Origin: Pararhodobacter sp. CCB-MM2
GTDB taxonomy: Bacteria > Pseudomonadota > Alphaproteobacteria > Rhodobacterales > Rhodobacteraceae
Reading direction: 5' to 3'
DNA: 64,000 nt
NCBI RefSeq assembly: GCF_001691415.1
Contig: NZ_LRRR01000010.1
Coordinates: forward strand, 1 to 64,000
Part shown: one piece after another, positions 42,590 through 53,251 of the stretch
How the letters are laid out: the number at the start of each line of letters is the position of its first letter
How positions within the stretch are numbered: position 1 is the stretch's first letter
Program-made: the position numbers and the translations under genes
Notes under the pieces: model-generated
Told to the model about the DNA's origin: nothing
What the model saw: only the letters and a program-made list of their open reading frames with translations
Databases searched by the model: none

Positions 42590-42755
42590 TGCGCCGCCGG
42601 AAGCTCTTGCGGCGCCGTGCCCGGCTCCTGTGGCTCTGCCTACAAGGGCGATGACACAGAGAGAGGTGGAGACGGCTTGGCGGGCTGATCGGGACAACCT
42701 CACCGATTGCGGGGAACGGCTCGCGCTGCTGGCGCAGTGGGTTCGGGCGAGGTGA
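42513..42755 (+). CDS. Rz1-like outer-membrane lipoprotein spanin subunit
   Basis: This 80-residue protein starts inside the Rz-like gene in the +1 frame, with AGGA before the ATG. The signal peptide MLTACALALTACSVF has a lipobox LTA-C. The mature part is proline-rich (PDAPPEALAAPCPAPVALP) and then follows an EVETAWRADRDNLTDCGERL pattern common to Rz1-like proteins. It is probably an outer-membrane lipoprotein pairing with the Rz-like protein. Both frames are intact, which argues for recent acquisition or retained function. Confidence 0.75.
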   Translation: MPLQRIPMLTACALALTACSVFAVPDAPPEALAAPCPAPVALPTRAMTQREVETAWRADRDNLTDCGERLALLAQWVRAR

Positions 42756-42760
42756 GGTAA

Positions 42761-42973
42761 AGTAAAGCCAGAAGCCCAACAATTGCTCAGCGGCCACAGG
42801 CGCGGTTTTGTTGCCGCTTAGAGCATGCGGTGCCGGTCTCGGCCGGCGACCCGCTCCACATGGCGCTTGCGCGTGTGGGGGCGGATCCGCGGGCGTACCG
42901 AGACCACGTACGCGGATACCTCGGCCCAGGCGGCTGGTATGACACGCTGCAAAGCCGTTGGGGGCCGCAGTGA
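42761..42973 (+). pseudogene. Coding fragment, possibly phage-derived
   Basis: The frame is open from just after Rz1 to a stop at 42971-42973 without a good start. Its last 45 codons (from GDPLHMALARVGADPRAY to YDTLQSRWGPQ) read like the C-terminus of a real protein: balanced composition, aromatic-rich, not Arg/Pro-biased. I do not recognise the family. It may be the truncated tail of another gene of the same element. Confidence 0.35.
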
Positions 42974-43012
42974 CGGCGCGTGTATCTCGCCGCGGTGCTT
43001 GAGCTCTGCGCC

Positions 43013-43840
43013 TTATGCCTTGGCCTTGCGTCGTTCGATGACGCTTCGAAGTGACGTTGCCCGCGTCGGGTCGAGTTCATCTAGCGTCGCGAGCTCCTGC
43101 TCTGCCGTGTCGTATTCACCAGCGCTGACCAAGGCTTGAGCAACGTTGTAGACATACGATGCCGAGGTCCGCTTCACCGGGTTGTAGATCGCAAGAAGCT
43201 CCTCTTCCGTTGCCTTGCCCTGGAACAACCTGCTCACGATATCGCGCAGTATCCCGCATTCTTTCAGGGTGTTCAGGAGCTTGTGCCCGCCATACGGGAA
43301 GCGCAACTCTTCGACTGTGACGCGGGACTTCAGTTCATCGACATGGCGAAGGTCGCGTGCCCTGTGGGGATCGTATAGGATCTCGGGGACTACCCGCAGA
43401 CTCTCAGCAACGTTGTCTCGAAGAATCGGCCGTTGGGCGATCGCCTCTGCCCACACAGGCGCCAGTGGCACATCGGGATCGGAGATGATCGATTGCGGCG
43501 CGACGGCCAGCACTCGTGTACTGGCTATGTCCGACGACAACAGCAGCGCACCATAGCCTCCCATGCTTGAACCGTAGGAGATCCGTTCGGCGTAGCCTTC
43601 CGTCAACGAGCGAATGCATGCGCACATTTCTTTCAGGTCGGGAATTTGCCACCAGTGGTTCGTTTTCGCAGAGACGAACACTGCTGAGTGCCCTCGGAAC
43701 CTGATATTGTCCTCTCGACTGGCGATGGCCTGCCAGTCTGCTTCCTTGAAGTTGGAGAAAAACACGATGACGTTGGGGGAGCCGTCCAGAACATCCTGCG
43801 TGATCTTGATGTCTTCGCTCTCGTAAATCGCTTGGCGCAT
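43013..43840 (-). CDS. Alpha/beta-hydrolase-like protein with C-terminal helical repeats
   Basis: This 275-residue protein has a nucleophile elbow GSSMGG (residues 90-95, probable Ser92) after ERISY, as in serine esterases/peptidases. A possible acid/His pair lies in FPYGGHKLLN. The C-terminal 70 residues (SYVYNVAQALVSAGEYDTAE, LDELDPTRA) look like one or two TPR units. A/T use is clearly higher than in neighbours, suggesting transfer. No signal peptide is seen. The substrate is unknown; related proteins occur near polysaccharide or sulfotransferase genes. It sits between phage-like genes and tRNA-Gly. Confidence 0.75.
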   Translation of the reverse strand: MRQAIYESEDIKITQDVLDGSPNVIVFFSNFKEADWQAIASREDNIRFRGHSAVFVSAKTNHWWQIPDLKEMCACIRSLTEGYAERISYGSSMGGYGALLLSSDIASTRVLAVAPQSIISDPDVPLAPVWAEAIAQRPILRDNVAESLRVVPEILYDPHRARDLRHVDELKSRVTVEELRFPYGGHKLLNTLKECGILRDIVSRLFQGKATEEELLAIYNPVKRTSASYVYNVAQALVSAGEYDTAEQELATLDELDPTRATSLRSVIERRKAKA

Positions 43841-44064
43841 ATTGTTTTCTTATCCTACGGGCCCTCGACCCACACTACCCGACATCGATCGCTGTGCAAC
43901 GGCGAGTTGCGCCGCCGAAGGTCCCGCGATCACCGAGGAACAAAATCAGCATGACGGATACACCTTAACATCCGGTGTCGGATTTTGGGCAGCGCCACAC
44001 AGAAAAGCCGTTACCGCCGGCCCGTTAGACGGCTTCGCGCAATAGCAATTTCCGGGGGGGAGAT

Positions 44065-44138
44065 TGGAGCGGGTAGCGGGAATCGAACCCGCGCCAAGAG
44101 CTTGGGAAGCTCGTGTGATACCATTTCACCATACCCGC
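44065..44138 (-). tRNA. tRNA-Gly (anticodon CCC)
   Basis: On the minus strand the acceptor arm GCGGGTA pairs with TACCCGC, followed by discriminator T and an encoded CCA. The anticodon stem CGAGC/GCTCT-side encloses loop TTCCCAA, giving anticodon CCC. The T-arm GCGGGTTCGATTCCCGC is canonical. Total length is 74 bases with CCA. The 3' end faces the accessory patch at 42.2-44.0 kb. The 224 bases between it and the hydrolase-like gene hold no recognised feature and are A/T-richer than average. Confidence 0.97.
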
Positions 44139-44198
44139 GCAGGGGATCGTCTACAAAGGGCGGGGCAGGCCGTCAAGATCGCGCGTCGGGCTGGAACG

Positions 44199-44226
44199 AA
44201 AAAGGCCCGGCGCTTGGCCGGGCCTT
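44199..44226 (-). terminator. Terminator of ssb
   Basis: AAGGCCCGGC (44202-44211) and GCCGGGCCTT (44217-44226) form a ten-base-pair stem, followed on the minus strand by TTTTTCG. It lies 19 bases past the ssb stop. Confidence 0.92.
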
Positions 44227-44244
44227 GAAACCATTCGGGTCGGA

Positions 44245-44796
44245 TCAGAACGGGATTTCGTCGTCCATGTCCGAGGGGCCGCTGTAGCCGCCGCCCGAAC
44301 CCCCGCGCGAGCCACCACCGGAGCCGCCGCGCGAGCCACCGCCCGACCCGCCGCCGTAACCGCCACCCGAGCCGCCGCCGTAGCCGCCACCGCCCATCGG
44401 GTCGTCATAGCCGCCGCCACCGCCGCCGCCATTGCCGCCGCCGTCACGCCCGTCGAGCAGCGTCAGCTCGCCGCGATAGGGGCGCAGAACGATCTCGGTG
44501 GTGTAGCGGTCCTGGCCGGACTGGTCCTGCCATTTGCGGGTTTCCAGCTGGCCCTCGATATAGACCTTCGAGCCCTTGCGCAGGTACTGCTCGGCGATCT
44601 TGGCGAGGGGCTCCGAGAAGATGGCGACCGAGTGCCATTCCGTGCGCTCCTTGCGCTCGCCCGAATTCCGGTCACGCCAGTTTTCCGAAGTGGCGATGCG
44701 CAGGTTGCAGACCTTGCCGCCGTTCTGGAAGCTGCGGACCTCGGGGTCGCGGCCCAGATTGCCGACCAGGATGACCTTGTTGACCGATCCCGCCAT
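44245..44796 (-). CDS. ssb: Single-stranded DNA-binding protein
   Basis: This 183-residue protein has an OB-fold of about 110 residues ([56 protein letters not shown]). A Gly/Ser-rich linker (about 118-175) built from GGG-S/Y repeats follows, then the acidic interaction tip DMDDEIPF that recruits partner proteins. The linker DNA (about 44283-44440) is an imperfect tandem repeat and may vary in length between strains. GGGAG precedes the start. It is divergent from the transglycosylase gene. Confidence 0.96.
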   Translation of the reverse strand: MAGSVNKVILVGNLGRDPEVRSFQNGGKVCNLRIATSENWRDRNSGERKERTEWHSVAIFSEPLAKIAEQYLRKGSKVYIEGQLETRKWQDQSGQDRYTTEIVLRPYRGELTLLDGRDGGGNGGGGGGGYDDPMGGGGYGGGSGGGYGGGSGGGSRGGSGGGSRGGSGGGYSGPSDMDDEIPF

Positions 44797-44943
44797 GTAA
44801 TGCTCCCGTTGTCGAATCTGTAAGATGGCCATGGGTACACCACCCGCTCTCGGATGAAAATTGCCTATCGGGGGGCCGCGGACGGGGCCTCGCTTGGCGC
44901 CTTGGCGATTCGGGTGTAGGATCCGCGCCACTTGGGGATAGTG

Positions 44944-45546
44944 ATGGGGCGAAGAATGCTGCGGACGCTTTTGGCGGCGGGCCTTCTGGTTTGTGCGACA
45001 CCGGGTTTCACCACGCAGGCATCGGCCAGCGGTTTGCGGCTGGGCGGCGGCAGTGGGTCTACCTCGCGGGCGGACACCTTCCGCAGCCAGACGCGGCTGA
45101 TGGACAGCCGTCTGTCTCGGCAATATTCCGCCTCGGCCCCTGAGGGCGCCGCGCCCGCCGTGCGCTATACCGGCAGCTACCGGGGCGAGTATATCGGCGT
45201 CGCCCGCGCCGCCGCTTCACGGCACAACGTGCCTGAGGAGCTGTTCCTCCGCCTCGTCCATCAGGAAAGCCGCTGGAACCCCGGCGCCGTCTCGCCCGTG
45301 GGCGCGCGCGGCCTCGCGCAGTTGATGCCCGAAACCGCGCTGCTTCTGGGCGTAGACATCAATGACCCGCAACAGAATCTCGAGGGCGGCGCGCGCTACC
45401 TCAGGATGATGTATGACCGTTTCGGCAGCTGGCGCCTCGCGCTTGCCGCCTATAACGCCGGCCCCGGCGCGGTCGAACAGCACAACGGCGTGCCCCCCTA
45501 TGCCGAGACGACGAATTACGTCAGCGTCATCCTCGGCGCGGGCTGA
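44944..45546 (+). CDS. Lytic murein transglycosylase (SLT domain)
   Basis: This 200-residue exported enzyme cleaves peptidoglycan with 1,6-anhydro product formation. The signal peptide ([20 protein letters not shown], cleavage ASA) is followed by a Ser/Arg-rich linker. The SLT domain at about 85-200 has catalytic Glu in [29 protein letters not shown] and [22 protein letters not shown] precedes ATG 44944. It is compact compared with housekeeping Slt, like the virB1/LtgG-type small enzymes. No secretion-system genes are nearby. Confidence 0.92.
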   Translation: MGRRMLRTLLAAGLLVCATPGFTTQASASGLRLGGGSGSTSRADTFRSQTRLMDSRLSRQYSASAPEGAAPAVRYTGSYRGEYIGVARAAASRHNVPEELFLRLVHQESRWNPGAVSPVGARGLAQLMPETALLLGVDINDPQQNLEGGARYLRMMYDRFGSWRLALAAYNAGPGAVEQHNGVPPYAETTNYVSVILGAG

Positions 45547-45554
45547 CCTGCCCC

Positions 45555-47836
<2,282 letters not shown>

Positions 47837-47839
47837 GCC

Positions 47840-48673
47840 TCAGGCCCGCGGGACGACCGGGGCGAGGGGTTTCTTGCGGAAGGCCGAGGGCGTCATGCCC
47901 GCGGTCTTCTGGAAGGCGCGGGTGAAATAGCCGGCCGAGTTGAAGCCCAGCATCTCGGCCACGTCCTTGATCGGCAGGCGCGTCTCGCTGAGAAGGCGGC
48001 GGGCCTCAAACAGGATGCGGTCTTCCAGCAGCTGATGCGCGCCCTTGCCGCAGGTGGTCTTGCACACGCGGGTCAGGTGGGTGGGCGTCACGCCCAGAGC
48101 CTCGGCATAATCGGCGACGGCGCGGTTCGAGCGGAAGTCACGCTCCAAGAGCGAGGCATAACGGGCGACCAGCCGCTGCGAGGCGCCGGGGCGCTGGGGC
48201 AGGGGATCGAAGGCTTTCTCGCGCTCCAGCTGGCGGTCCATCCAGACGCCCAACAGCCCCAGATGGTGCTGCGCGGCCTTCTGCGAGCCCGAGCGCGCGC
48301 TTTCCAGCTCACGCTGGATCGCTTCCAGAATGCCGGTCAGCTCCTTTTGGCTGATCGGGTCGCGCGGGCGCAGGTATTGCGGGCTGCCTGGCAGCTCCAG
48401 ACCATGGTTGCGGCCGAAGAACACGACCGTGCCCTGCGTGCGGGGCGCGAAATCGAAGCCATGCATCACCCCAGGCGGGATGAAGATCGCGTTATTGGGG
48501 CCGTAGCCCCGGGTCGTTCCGGCGACGGTGATCCGGCCCTGGCCCTGGGTGAACCACAGCAGCACGGGTTCACGCAGCGAGCGCATGGCCTCGACCCGCC
48601 ATCGCCCACCGGCCGCAAGCCGCGACATCGGCGTGAGGCGCAATTGGGACGGGGAATCGGGAATGATCGTCAT
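47840..48673 (-). CDS. AraC-family transcriptional regulator
   Basis: This 277-residue protein has an N-terminal cupin-like sensing domain (about 15-110, with IFIPPGVMHGFDF) and a C-terminal double HTH (about 175-265). The HTH includes VADYAEALGVTPTHLTRVCK and IKDVAEMLGFNSAGYFTRAF, the AraC signature. It is convergent with dgdA with only three bases between stops. The target is unknown; it may be unrelated to dgdA. Confidence 0.92.
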   Translation of the reverse strand: MTIIPDSPSQLRLTPMSRLAAGGRWRVEAMRSLREPVLLWFTQGQGRITVAGTTRGYGPNNAIFIPPGVMHGFDFAPRTQGTVVFFGRNHGLELPGSPQYLRPRDPISQKELTGILEAIQRELESARSGSQKAAQHHLGLLGVWMDRQLEREKAFDPLPQRPGASQRLVARYASLLERDFRSNRAVADYAEALGVTPTHLTRVCKTTCGKGAHQLLEDRILFEARRLLSETRLPIKDVAEMLGFNSAGYFTRAFQKTAGMTPSAFRKKPLAPVVPRA

Positions 48674-48826
48674 GACAGGTCCAGCGGCAGCTTCCCGCTT
48701 ACGGTAAATAACCCGCTTGCGAGACGGCTAGGGGATTCCCGCGGAAGACGAAGACCGGGCTCGAATCGACCCGATTCCGTGGCCTTTCGGTGACTCTGGA
48801 TAAAGCTGGGGATAACTTTGGGACAG

Positions 48827-49735
48827 TCAGGGGATAACCACCGGCTGCCAGTCCTTCATCCGGTTCCGGAACCAGCTGCGCTGCCGTTTTGCATATTGCC
48901 TTGTTGCCAAGGTCGCGGAATCGCGGGCTTTTTCCAGATCCGTCTCGCCCAGCAGATAGCCGACCAGTTCCGGCGCGCCGATCGCCTTTGTCCACAGCGG
49001 CGCGCTGGTGAGGCGGGCATCGGCGGGCCAATAGGGCAGGATGGCCTGGGTTTCCGCGATCGCACCATTGGCGAGCATCAGGTCGAATCGTTGACCGATT
49101 CGCTCGTTGAGCCAATCGATGTCCGGGCGCAGGACCAGCCGTGTCGCCCTCTCGGGCGGCAGAAGGGGCGCGCCAGTTTCAGCCTGCCACGCGGCCAGCC
49201 CGCGGCCGGTGGCCCGCAAGACCTCCCATGCGCGTTGCACCCGCGCGGGGTTGCGTTGATCGAGGCCCGAGGCCGTTTGCGGGTCCAGTTCGGTCAGCAG
49301 CGCGGCGAGGCCCTGATCGCGCAGGCGGGCGTCCGCCTCGGCGCGAATCTGCGGCGGCGTGGCGGGGATCTCGGCCAGCCCTTGGGTCAGGGCGGTGAAA
49401 TAGAGGCCGGTGCCGCCGACAATCACCGGGTTCTGCGGCAGGAAGGGCGCCACCTCGCGCAGCCAATGGCCGACGGAATACTCGGCCCCCAGCGGCACAT
49501 GGCCATAGAGGTGATGGGGCGCGAGCGCTTCGTCCACGGGATCGGGGCGCGCGGTCAGCACGCGCCAGGGGGCGTGCACCTGCAGCGCATCGGCGTTGAC
49601 GATGCAACGGCCCTGCGCCTGCGCGATCCGCAGGGCCAGCGCGGATTTGCCGCTGGCGGTGGGGCCGGCGATCAGCACCGGCAGGGCCGGGTCGGGCAGG
49701 GGAAGGCGGTCGAACGGGTCGTGGGGCATTGTCAT
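48827..49735 (-). CDS. miaA: tRNA dimethylallyltransferase
   Basis: This 302-residue enzyme adds an isopentenyl group to A37 of tRNAs reading UNN codons. The P-loop is [14 protein letters not shown], and the family also shows [25 protein letters not shown] and the C-terminal [15 protein letters not shown]. The start is set at 49735 (MTMPHDPF); ATG 49729 is also possible and neither has a strong Shine-Dalgarno. It is divergent from pyrH. Confidence 0.95.
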   Translation of the reverse strand: MTMPHDPFDRLPLPDPALPVLIAGPTASGKSALALRIAQAQGRCIVNADALQVHAPWRVLTARPDPVDEALAPHHLYGHVPLGAEYSVGHWLREVAPFLPQNPVIVGGTGLYFTALTQGLAEIPATPPQIRAEADARLRDQGLAALLTELDPQTASGLDQRNPARVQRAWEVLRATGRGLAAWQAETGAPLLPPERATRLVLRPDIDWLNERIGQRFDLMLANGAIAETQAILPYWPADARLTSAPLWTKAIGAPELVGYLLGETDLEKARDSATLATRQYAKRQRSWFRNRMKDWQPVVIP

Positions 49736-49859
49736 CGATTGAGGCGTTGATCCCGGGCCGGTTTTCCGACATTTTGCGCGCGATTGAAACCACTCCATCG
49801 CCACCTGTCCGCTGCCCCCTCGGGGCGCCCGACCGTGCGCGCAAAGGAAAGGCCCTGCC

Positions 49860-50585
49860 ATGATGGATCGTACCCCCTCCGCCTATAGCCGCGTCATGCT
49901 GAAGATTTCCGGCGAGGCCCTGATGGGCGACCAAGGGTATGGCCTGAACCCGCCGACCGTCGCGCGTATCGCGCAGGAGGTGAAGGCGGTGCACGACATG
50001 GGCACCGAGATCTGCATGGTGATCGGCGGCGGCAATATTTTCCGCGGTCTTGCCGGCTCGGCGCAGGGGATGGAGCGCACGACGGCCGATTACATGGGCA
50101 TGCTGGCCACGGTGATGAACGCGCTGGCCATGCAATCGGCGCTGGAGGAGCTGGGGATCTTCACGCGGGTGATCTCGGCCATCCCGATGGATCAGGTCTG
50201 CGAGCCCTATATCCGCCGCCGCGCCGTGCGCCACCTTGAGAAGAAGCGCGTCTGCATCTTCGCTGCCGGCACCGGCAACCCCTATTTCACCACCGACACG
50301 GCAGCGACGCTGCGGGCTTCGGAAATGGGCTGCGAGGCGGTGTTCAAGGGCACCAAGGTCGACGGCGTCTATGACAAGGACCCCAACAAATTCGCCGATG
50401 CCAAGCGCTACGACACCGTCAGCTACGACGAGGCGCTGGAGAAGAACCTCGGCGTGATGGACGCGACGGCGATCGCGCTGGCCCGTGACAACAAGCTGCC
50501 GATCATCGTCTTCTCGCTGGATGCGGCGGGCGGGTTCCGCTCGATCCTTGCGGGCGAGGGGACCTATACCCGCGTCTCGGGCTGA
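49860..50585 (+). CDS. pyrH: UMP kinase
   Basis: This 241-residue hexameric kinase makes UDP from UMP. It has the [12 protein letters not shown] phosphate loop, [10 protein letters not shown], the [16 protein letters not shown] segment and [16 protein letters not shown]. In many alphaproteobacteria pyrH heads the frr-uppS-cdsA cluster; here a sulfotransferase-like gene on the other strand and a terminator separate it from frr. Confidence 0.98.
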   Translation: MMDRTPSAYSRVMLKISGEALMGDQGYGLNPPTVARIAQEVKAVHDMGTEICMVIGGGNIFRGLAGSAQGMERTTADYMGMLATVMNALAMQSALEELGIFTRVISAIPMDQVCEPYIRRRAVRHLEKKRVCIFAAGTGNPYFTTDTAATLRASEMGCEAVFKGTKVDGVYDKDPNKFADAKRYDTVSYDEALEKNLGVMDATAIALARDNKLPIIVFSLDAAGGFRSILAGEGTYTRVSG

Positions 50586-50610
50586 GCGCCCTAGAAGACG
50601 ACATCTGAAC

Positions 50611-50637
50611 AGGGCCGCCCCATGGGGCGGCCCTTTG
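50611..50637. terminator. Terminator between pyrH and the convergent gene
   Basis: AGGGCCGCCC (50611-50620) and GGGCGGCCCT (50625-50634) form a near-perfect stem with a CATG loop, followed by TTG on the plus strand. It is 26 bases after the pyrH stop and can serve both strands. Confidence 0.82.
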
Positions 50638-50660
50638 TCGTTGTCGGAGCGTCGATTGGC

Positions 50661-51659
50661 TCAAGCGACGGATGCGGCATGCGCTCGCAGGAAGTCAGCG
50701 TGCGAATAGGGGCGCGTGTCCGGGCCCATGGCAGCGACCCGCTCTGCTGCGAGATCAAGGTAATCCTGCAGCAGCGGGAAGGTCTGGAAGGTCAACGCGG
50801 GAGGAACGTCGGCCTCGGGGGCCTGCTCCGTGCTCGGCTCGGGGCCCAGCAGATCGAAGGCATCCAATGCGGCGCTCAGCGTATCCTGCCAGCCCAAGTC
50901 CGCGCCGAGGTTGATATCCACCAGATTGTCGCGGTTGAGGAAATACTCGCGGACGGCTGCGTGATACTGACGGCGATCCAGAATCCAGCGGTCGATGCAG
51001 AGGGTCGGCGCCGGGAAGAAAGCCTGCATCAAGGCATCGCCGCCATAGGGCGGACGCGGTGCGCCACCGTGCTTTCGGCCGGTCCAGTTGTCGGCCGCGT
51101 GGCGCAAGACATGACGGATGCGTCCCTGCAGCCATGTCAGCTCGTCCGTGGTTTGCAGCACAAAAAGCGAGCCTGGGAACCACGCATCCAGATTGACGAA
51201 ATTCGCCTGCTCGCCGCCACAAAAGGCCTTGGCGGACAAGGATCGATGCTTGGCGGCGAATTGGCTCGCCTGTGCCCATCGGCCGTTGCCGGACGCGGCC
51301 AGACCGCGCTGTGCGAGGAAGCTGCGCAGAGCCTCGTTGCCAGCCTGGTCGAAGCCGAGGCAAAAGACCTTGCGGTCCTGCAACGCATCGTTGCCCTGCG
51401 GGAGCGCTTGGGCGCGCGCGGCTCTGGCGGCACCCTTGCGCGCCTTGCCACCTTTGCCGGCCGCCTTCGCACGTCCTTTCTCCACCGGCGCGACACCGGC
51501 GTCGCCCGCTTGCGCGGCGCTCCTTGCCTTGCGACGGGCGCCGGCTTGCTTCCCGGGATTGCCCTCGGAAGACGCGGCCTTGCGGGCCTGACGCCTTGCC
51601 TTGCGCAGAGCCTTCCGTTCCTCCGGTGAGCGGGCAACCGCTCCGTCTTCCACACCCAT
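50661..51659 (-). CDS. Sulfotransferase-like protein with basic N-terminal extension
   Basis: This 332-residue protein starts with about 90 residues rich in Lys, Arg, Ala and Gly (tracts such as ALRKARRQARKAA and KAAGKGGKARKGAARAA). A domain from about residue 97 (KVFCLGFDQAGNEALRSFLA) follows the order of sulfotransferases: a phosphosulfate-loop-like start, then a PGSLFVLQTTDELTWL segment resembling the usual P-x-A-x-FI-x-T-x-R-x-x-xW motif. The canonical loop residues are only partly kept, so activity is doubtful. GGAG seven bases before 51659 supports this start over 51716. It interrupts the pyrH-frr linkage. Confidence 0.6.
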   Translation of the reverse strand: MGVEDGAVARSPEERKALRKARRQARKAASSEGNPGKQAGARRKARSAAQAGDAGVAPVEKGRAKAAGKGGKARKGAARAARAQALPQGNDALQDRKVFCLGFDQAGNEALRSFLAQRGLAASGNGRWAQASQFAAKHRSLSAKAFCGGEQANFVNLDAWFPGSLFVLQTTDELTWLQGRIRHVLRHAADNWTGRKHGGAPRPPYGGDALMQAFFPAPTLCIDRWILDRRQYHAAVREYFLNRDNLVDINLGADLGWQDTLSAALDAFDLLGPEPSTEQAPEADVPPALTFQTFPLLQDYLDLAAERVAAMGPDTRPYSHADFLRAHAASVA

Positions 51660-51911
51660 GGTCAATCTCCACACTTCTTTGCCTGCGAAGAGCGCAAAAT
51701 CCGGTCGTGTCGTCAACCGTTCGCGGTAACCCGGATGCGCTGATGTTCACGAAGGCGCTATCTTTGCGATCTGACATGCGTTGCGGCACGCGCCGCGGGC
51801 AGCATTGTGCCGGAATGTCTGGATCATTCCCCTGTCACCCGGCTATACAAGGTGCCGACGACGGCCTAGAACCGCGTCTTGAGAGATTTGCCTGACGGAG
51901 ACCGCCGCGCC

Positions 51912-52475
51912 ATGTCCGACGACATCGAGATTGACATCGACGACCTCAGCCGCCGCATGGATGGCGCCATCGCGTCGCTTCGGGTGGAATTCGCTTCGCT
52001 GCGCACCGGCCGGGCCTCGGGCTCGATGCTGGAGCCCGTTCAGGTCGAGGCTTACGGCCAAATGACCCCGATCAACCAGCTGGGCACCGTCAACGTGCCC
52101 GAGCCGCGCATGGTCACGATCAACGTCTGGGACAAGGCGATGGTCGGCAAGGTCGAGAAGGCGATCCGTGAATCGGGCCTCGGCATCAACCCGCAGCTCA
52201 ACGGCACGATCATCATGCTGCCGATCCCCGAGCTGAACGAGGAACGCCGCCGCGAGCTGACCAAGGTCGCCGGCTCCTATGCCGAACACGCCCGCGTCGC
52301 CGTGCGCAACGTGCGCCGCGACGGCATGGACAAGATCAAGAAGGCCAAGAACGACGGCATGTCCGAGGATGATCAGAAGCTTTGGGAATCCGAGGTGCAG
52401 GAGCTGACGGATAAGCACATCGCCATGATCGACAAGGCGCTCGAGACCAAGCAAGAAGAGATCATGCAAGTGTGA
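51912..52475 (+). CDS. frr: Ribosome recycling factor
   Basis: This 187-residue factor splits post-termination ribosomes with EF-G. It has the long helical [21 protein letters not shown] segment, PLNQLGTV-like [14 protein letters not shown], and NLRRDGMD-like [15 protein letters not shown]. The start at 51912 follows GGAGACCGCCGCGCC. It opens the envelope-biogenesis cluster. Confidence 0.97.
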   Translation: MSDDIEIDIDDLSRRMDGAIASLRVEFASLRTGRASGSMLEPVQVEAYGQMTPINQLGTVNVPEPRMVTINVWDKAMVGKVEKAIRESGLGINPQLNGTIIMLPIPELNEERRRELTKVAGSYAEHARVAVRNVRRDGMDKIKKAKNDGMSEDDQKLWESEVQELTDKHIAMIDKALETKQEEIMQV

Positions 52476-52524
52476 CGGGTTCCCTTCGGGGAATCTGCTT
52501 GTTGTATCCGGAACCGGAGTATCC

Positions 52525-53241
52525 ATGTCCGACGCCAGCGTCACACCACGGCATGTCGCCATCATCATGGATGGCAATGGGCGCTGGGCGACCCAAAAGG
52601 GTTGGCCGCGTCTGGTGGGGCACCGGAAGGGCTCGGAACGGGTGAAGACCATCGTGCGCGCCGCGCCCGATCTGGGGATCACCCACCTCACCGTCTATGC
52701 CTTCTCGACCGAGAACTGGAAGCGCTCGACCGAGGAAGTGCTGGGGCTGATGAAGCTCTTTGCGCGCTACATCCAACGCGAGGCCGAGGCCTTGTCGAAG
52801 GAAAACGTGCGCATGTGCTTCATCGGCGACCGCAAGCGTCTGGAGCCCAAGCTGCAAGAGCTGATGGCCTGGATCGAGAAGCGCACCGAGAACAACACCC
52901 GTCTGACGCTGACCGTCGCCATCAATTATGGCGGTCGGGATGAGCTGATGCGTGCCGCGCGCAAGCTGGCGCAGCAGGCGGCGGAGGGGTTGATCGATCC
53001 CGATGCCATCGACGAATCCATGCTGGACGGCGCTTTGGACACGGCGCATCTGCCGCCGCCGGATCTGGTGATCCGCACCTCCGGCGAGACGCGGGTGTCG
53101 AACTTCCTGCTGTGGCAGGCGGCCTATTCTGAATACGAATTTACGCCGATCCTGTGGCCTGATTTCACCCCCGAGGTCCTGGCCGAGATCCTCAGCCGCT
53201 TCGGGCACCGCGATCGCCGCTTCGGCGGGGTCAAGACGTGA
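52525..53241 (+). CDS. uppS: Undecaprenyl diphosphate synthase (isoprenyl transferase)
   Basis: This 238-residue cis-prenyltransferase builds the lipid carrier for peptidoglycan and polysaccharides. The catalytic Asp is in VAIIMDGNGRWA, GHRKGSERVK follows, and the C-terminal RTSGETRVSNFLLWQ and YSEYEFTP motifs are present. It is followed by cdsA after ten bases. Confidence 0.97.
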   Translation: MSDASVTPRHVAIIMDGNGRWATQKGWPRLVGHRKGSERVKTIVRAAPDLGITHLTVYAFSTENWKRSTEEVLGLMKLFARYIQREAEALSKENVRMCFIGDRKRLEPKLQELMAWIEKRTENNTRLTLTVAINYGGRDELMRAARKLAQQAAEGLIDPDAIDESMLDGALDTAHLPPPDLVIRTSGETRVSNFLLWQAAYSEYEFTPILWPDFTPEVLAEILSRFGHRDRRFGGVKT

Positions 53242-53251
53242 GGCGCAAGCC

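Noticed and set aside
42825..43139. 104-residue plus-strand frame after Rz1
   Set aside because: Ser/Arg-rich, runs into the opposite-strand hydrolase gene, no ribosome binding site; a different frame there reads more like protein.
44944..45546. Small lytic transglycosylase as the missing phage endolysin of the spanin pair
   Set aside because: It has a Sec signal and SLT domain typical of cellular enzymes, lies beyond tRNA-Gly and ssb, and shares no operon with the spanin genes.
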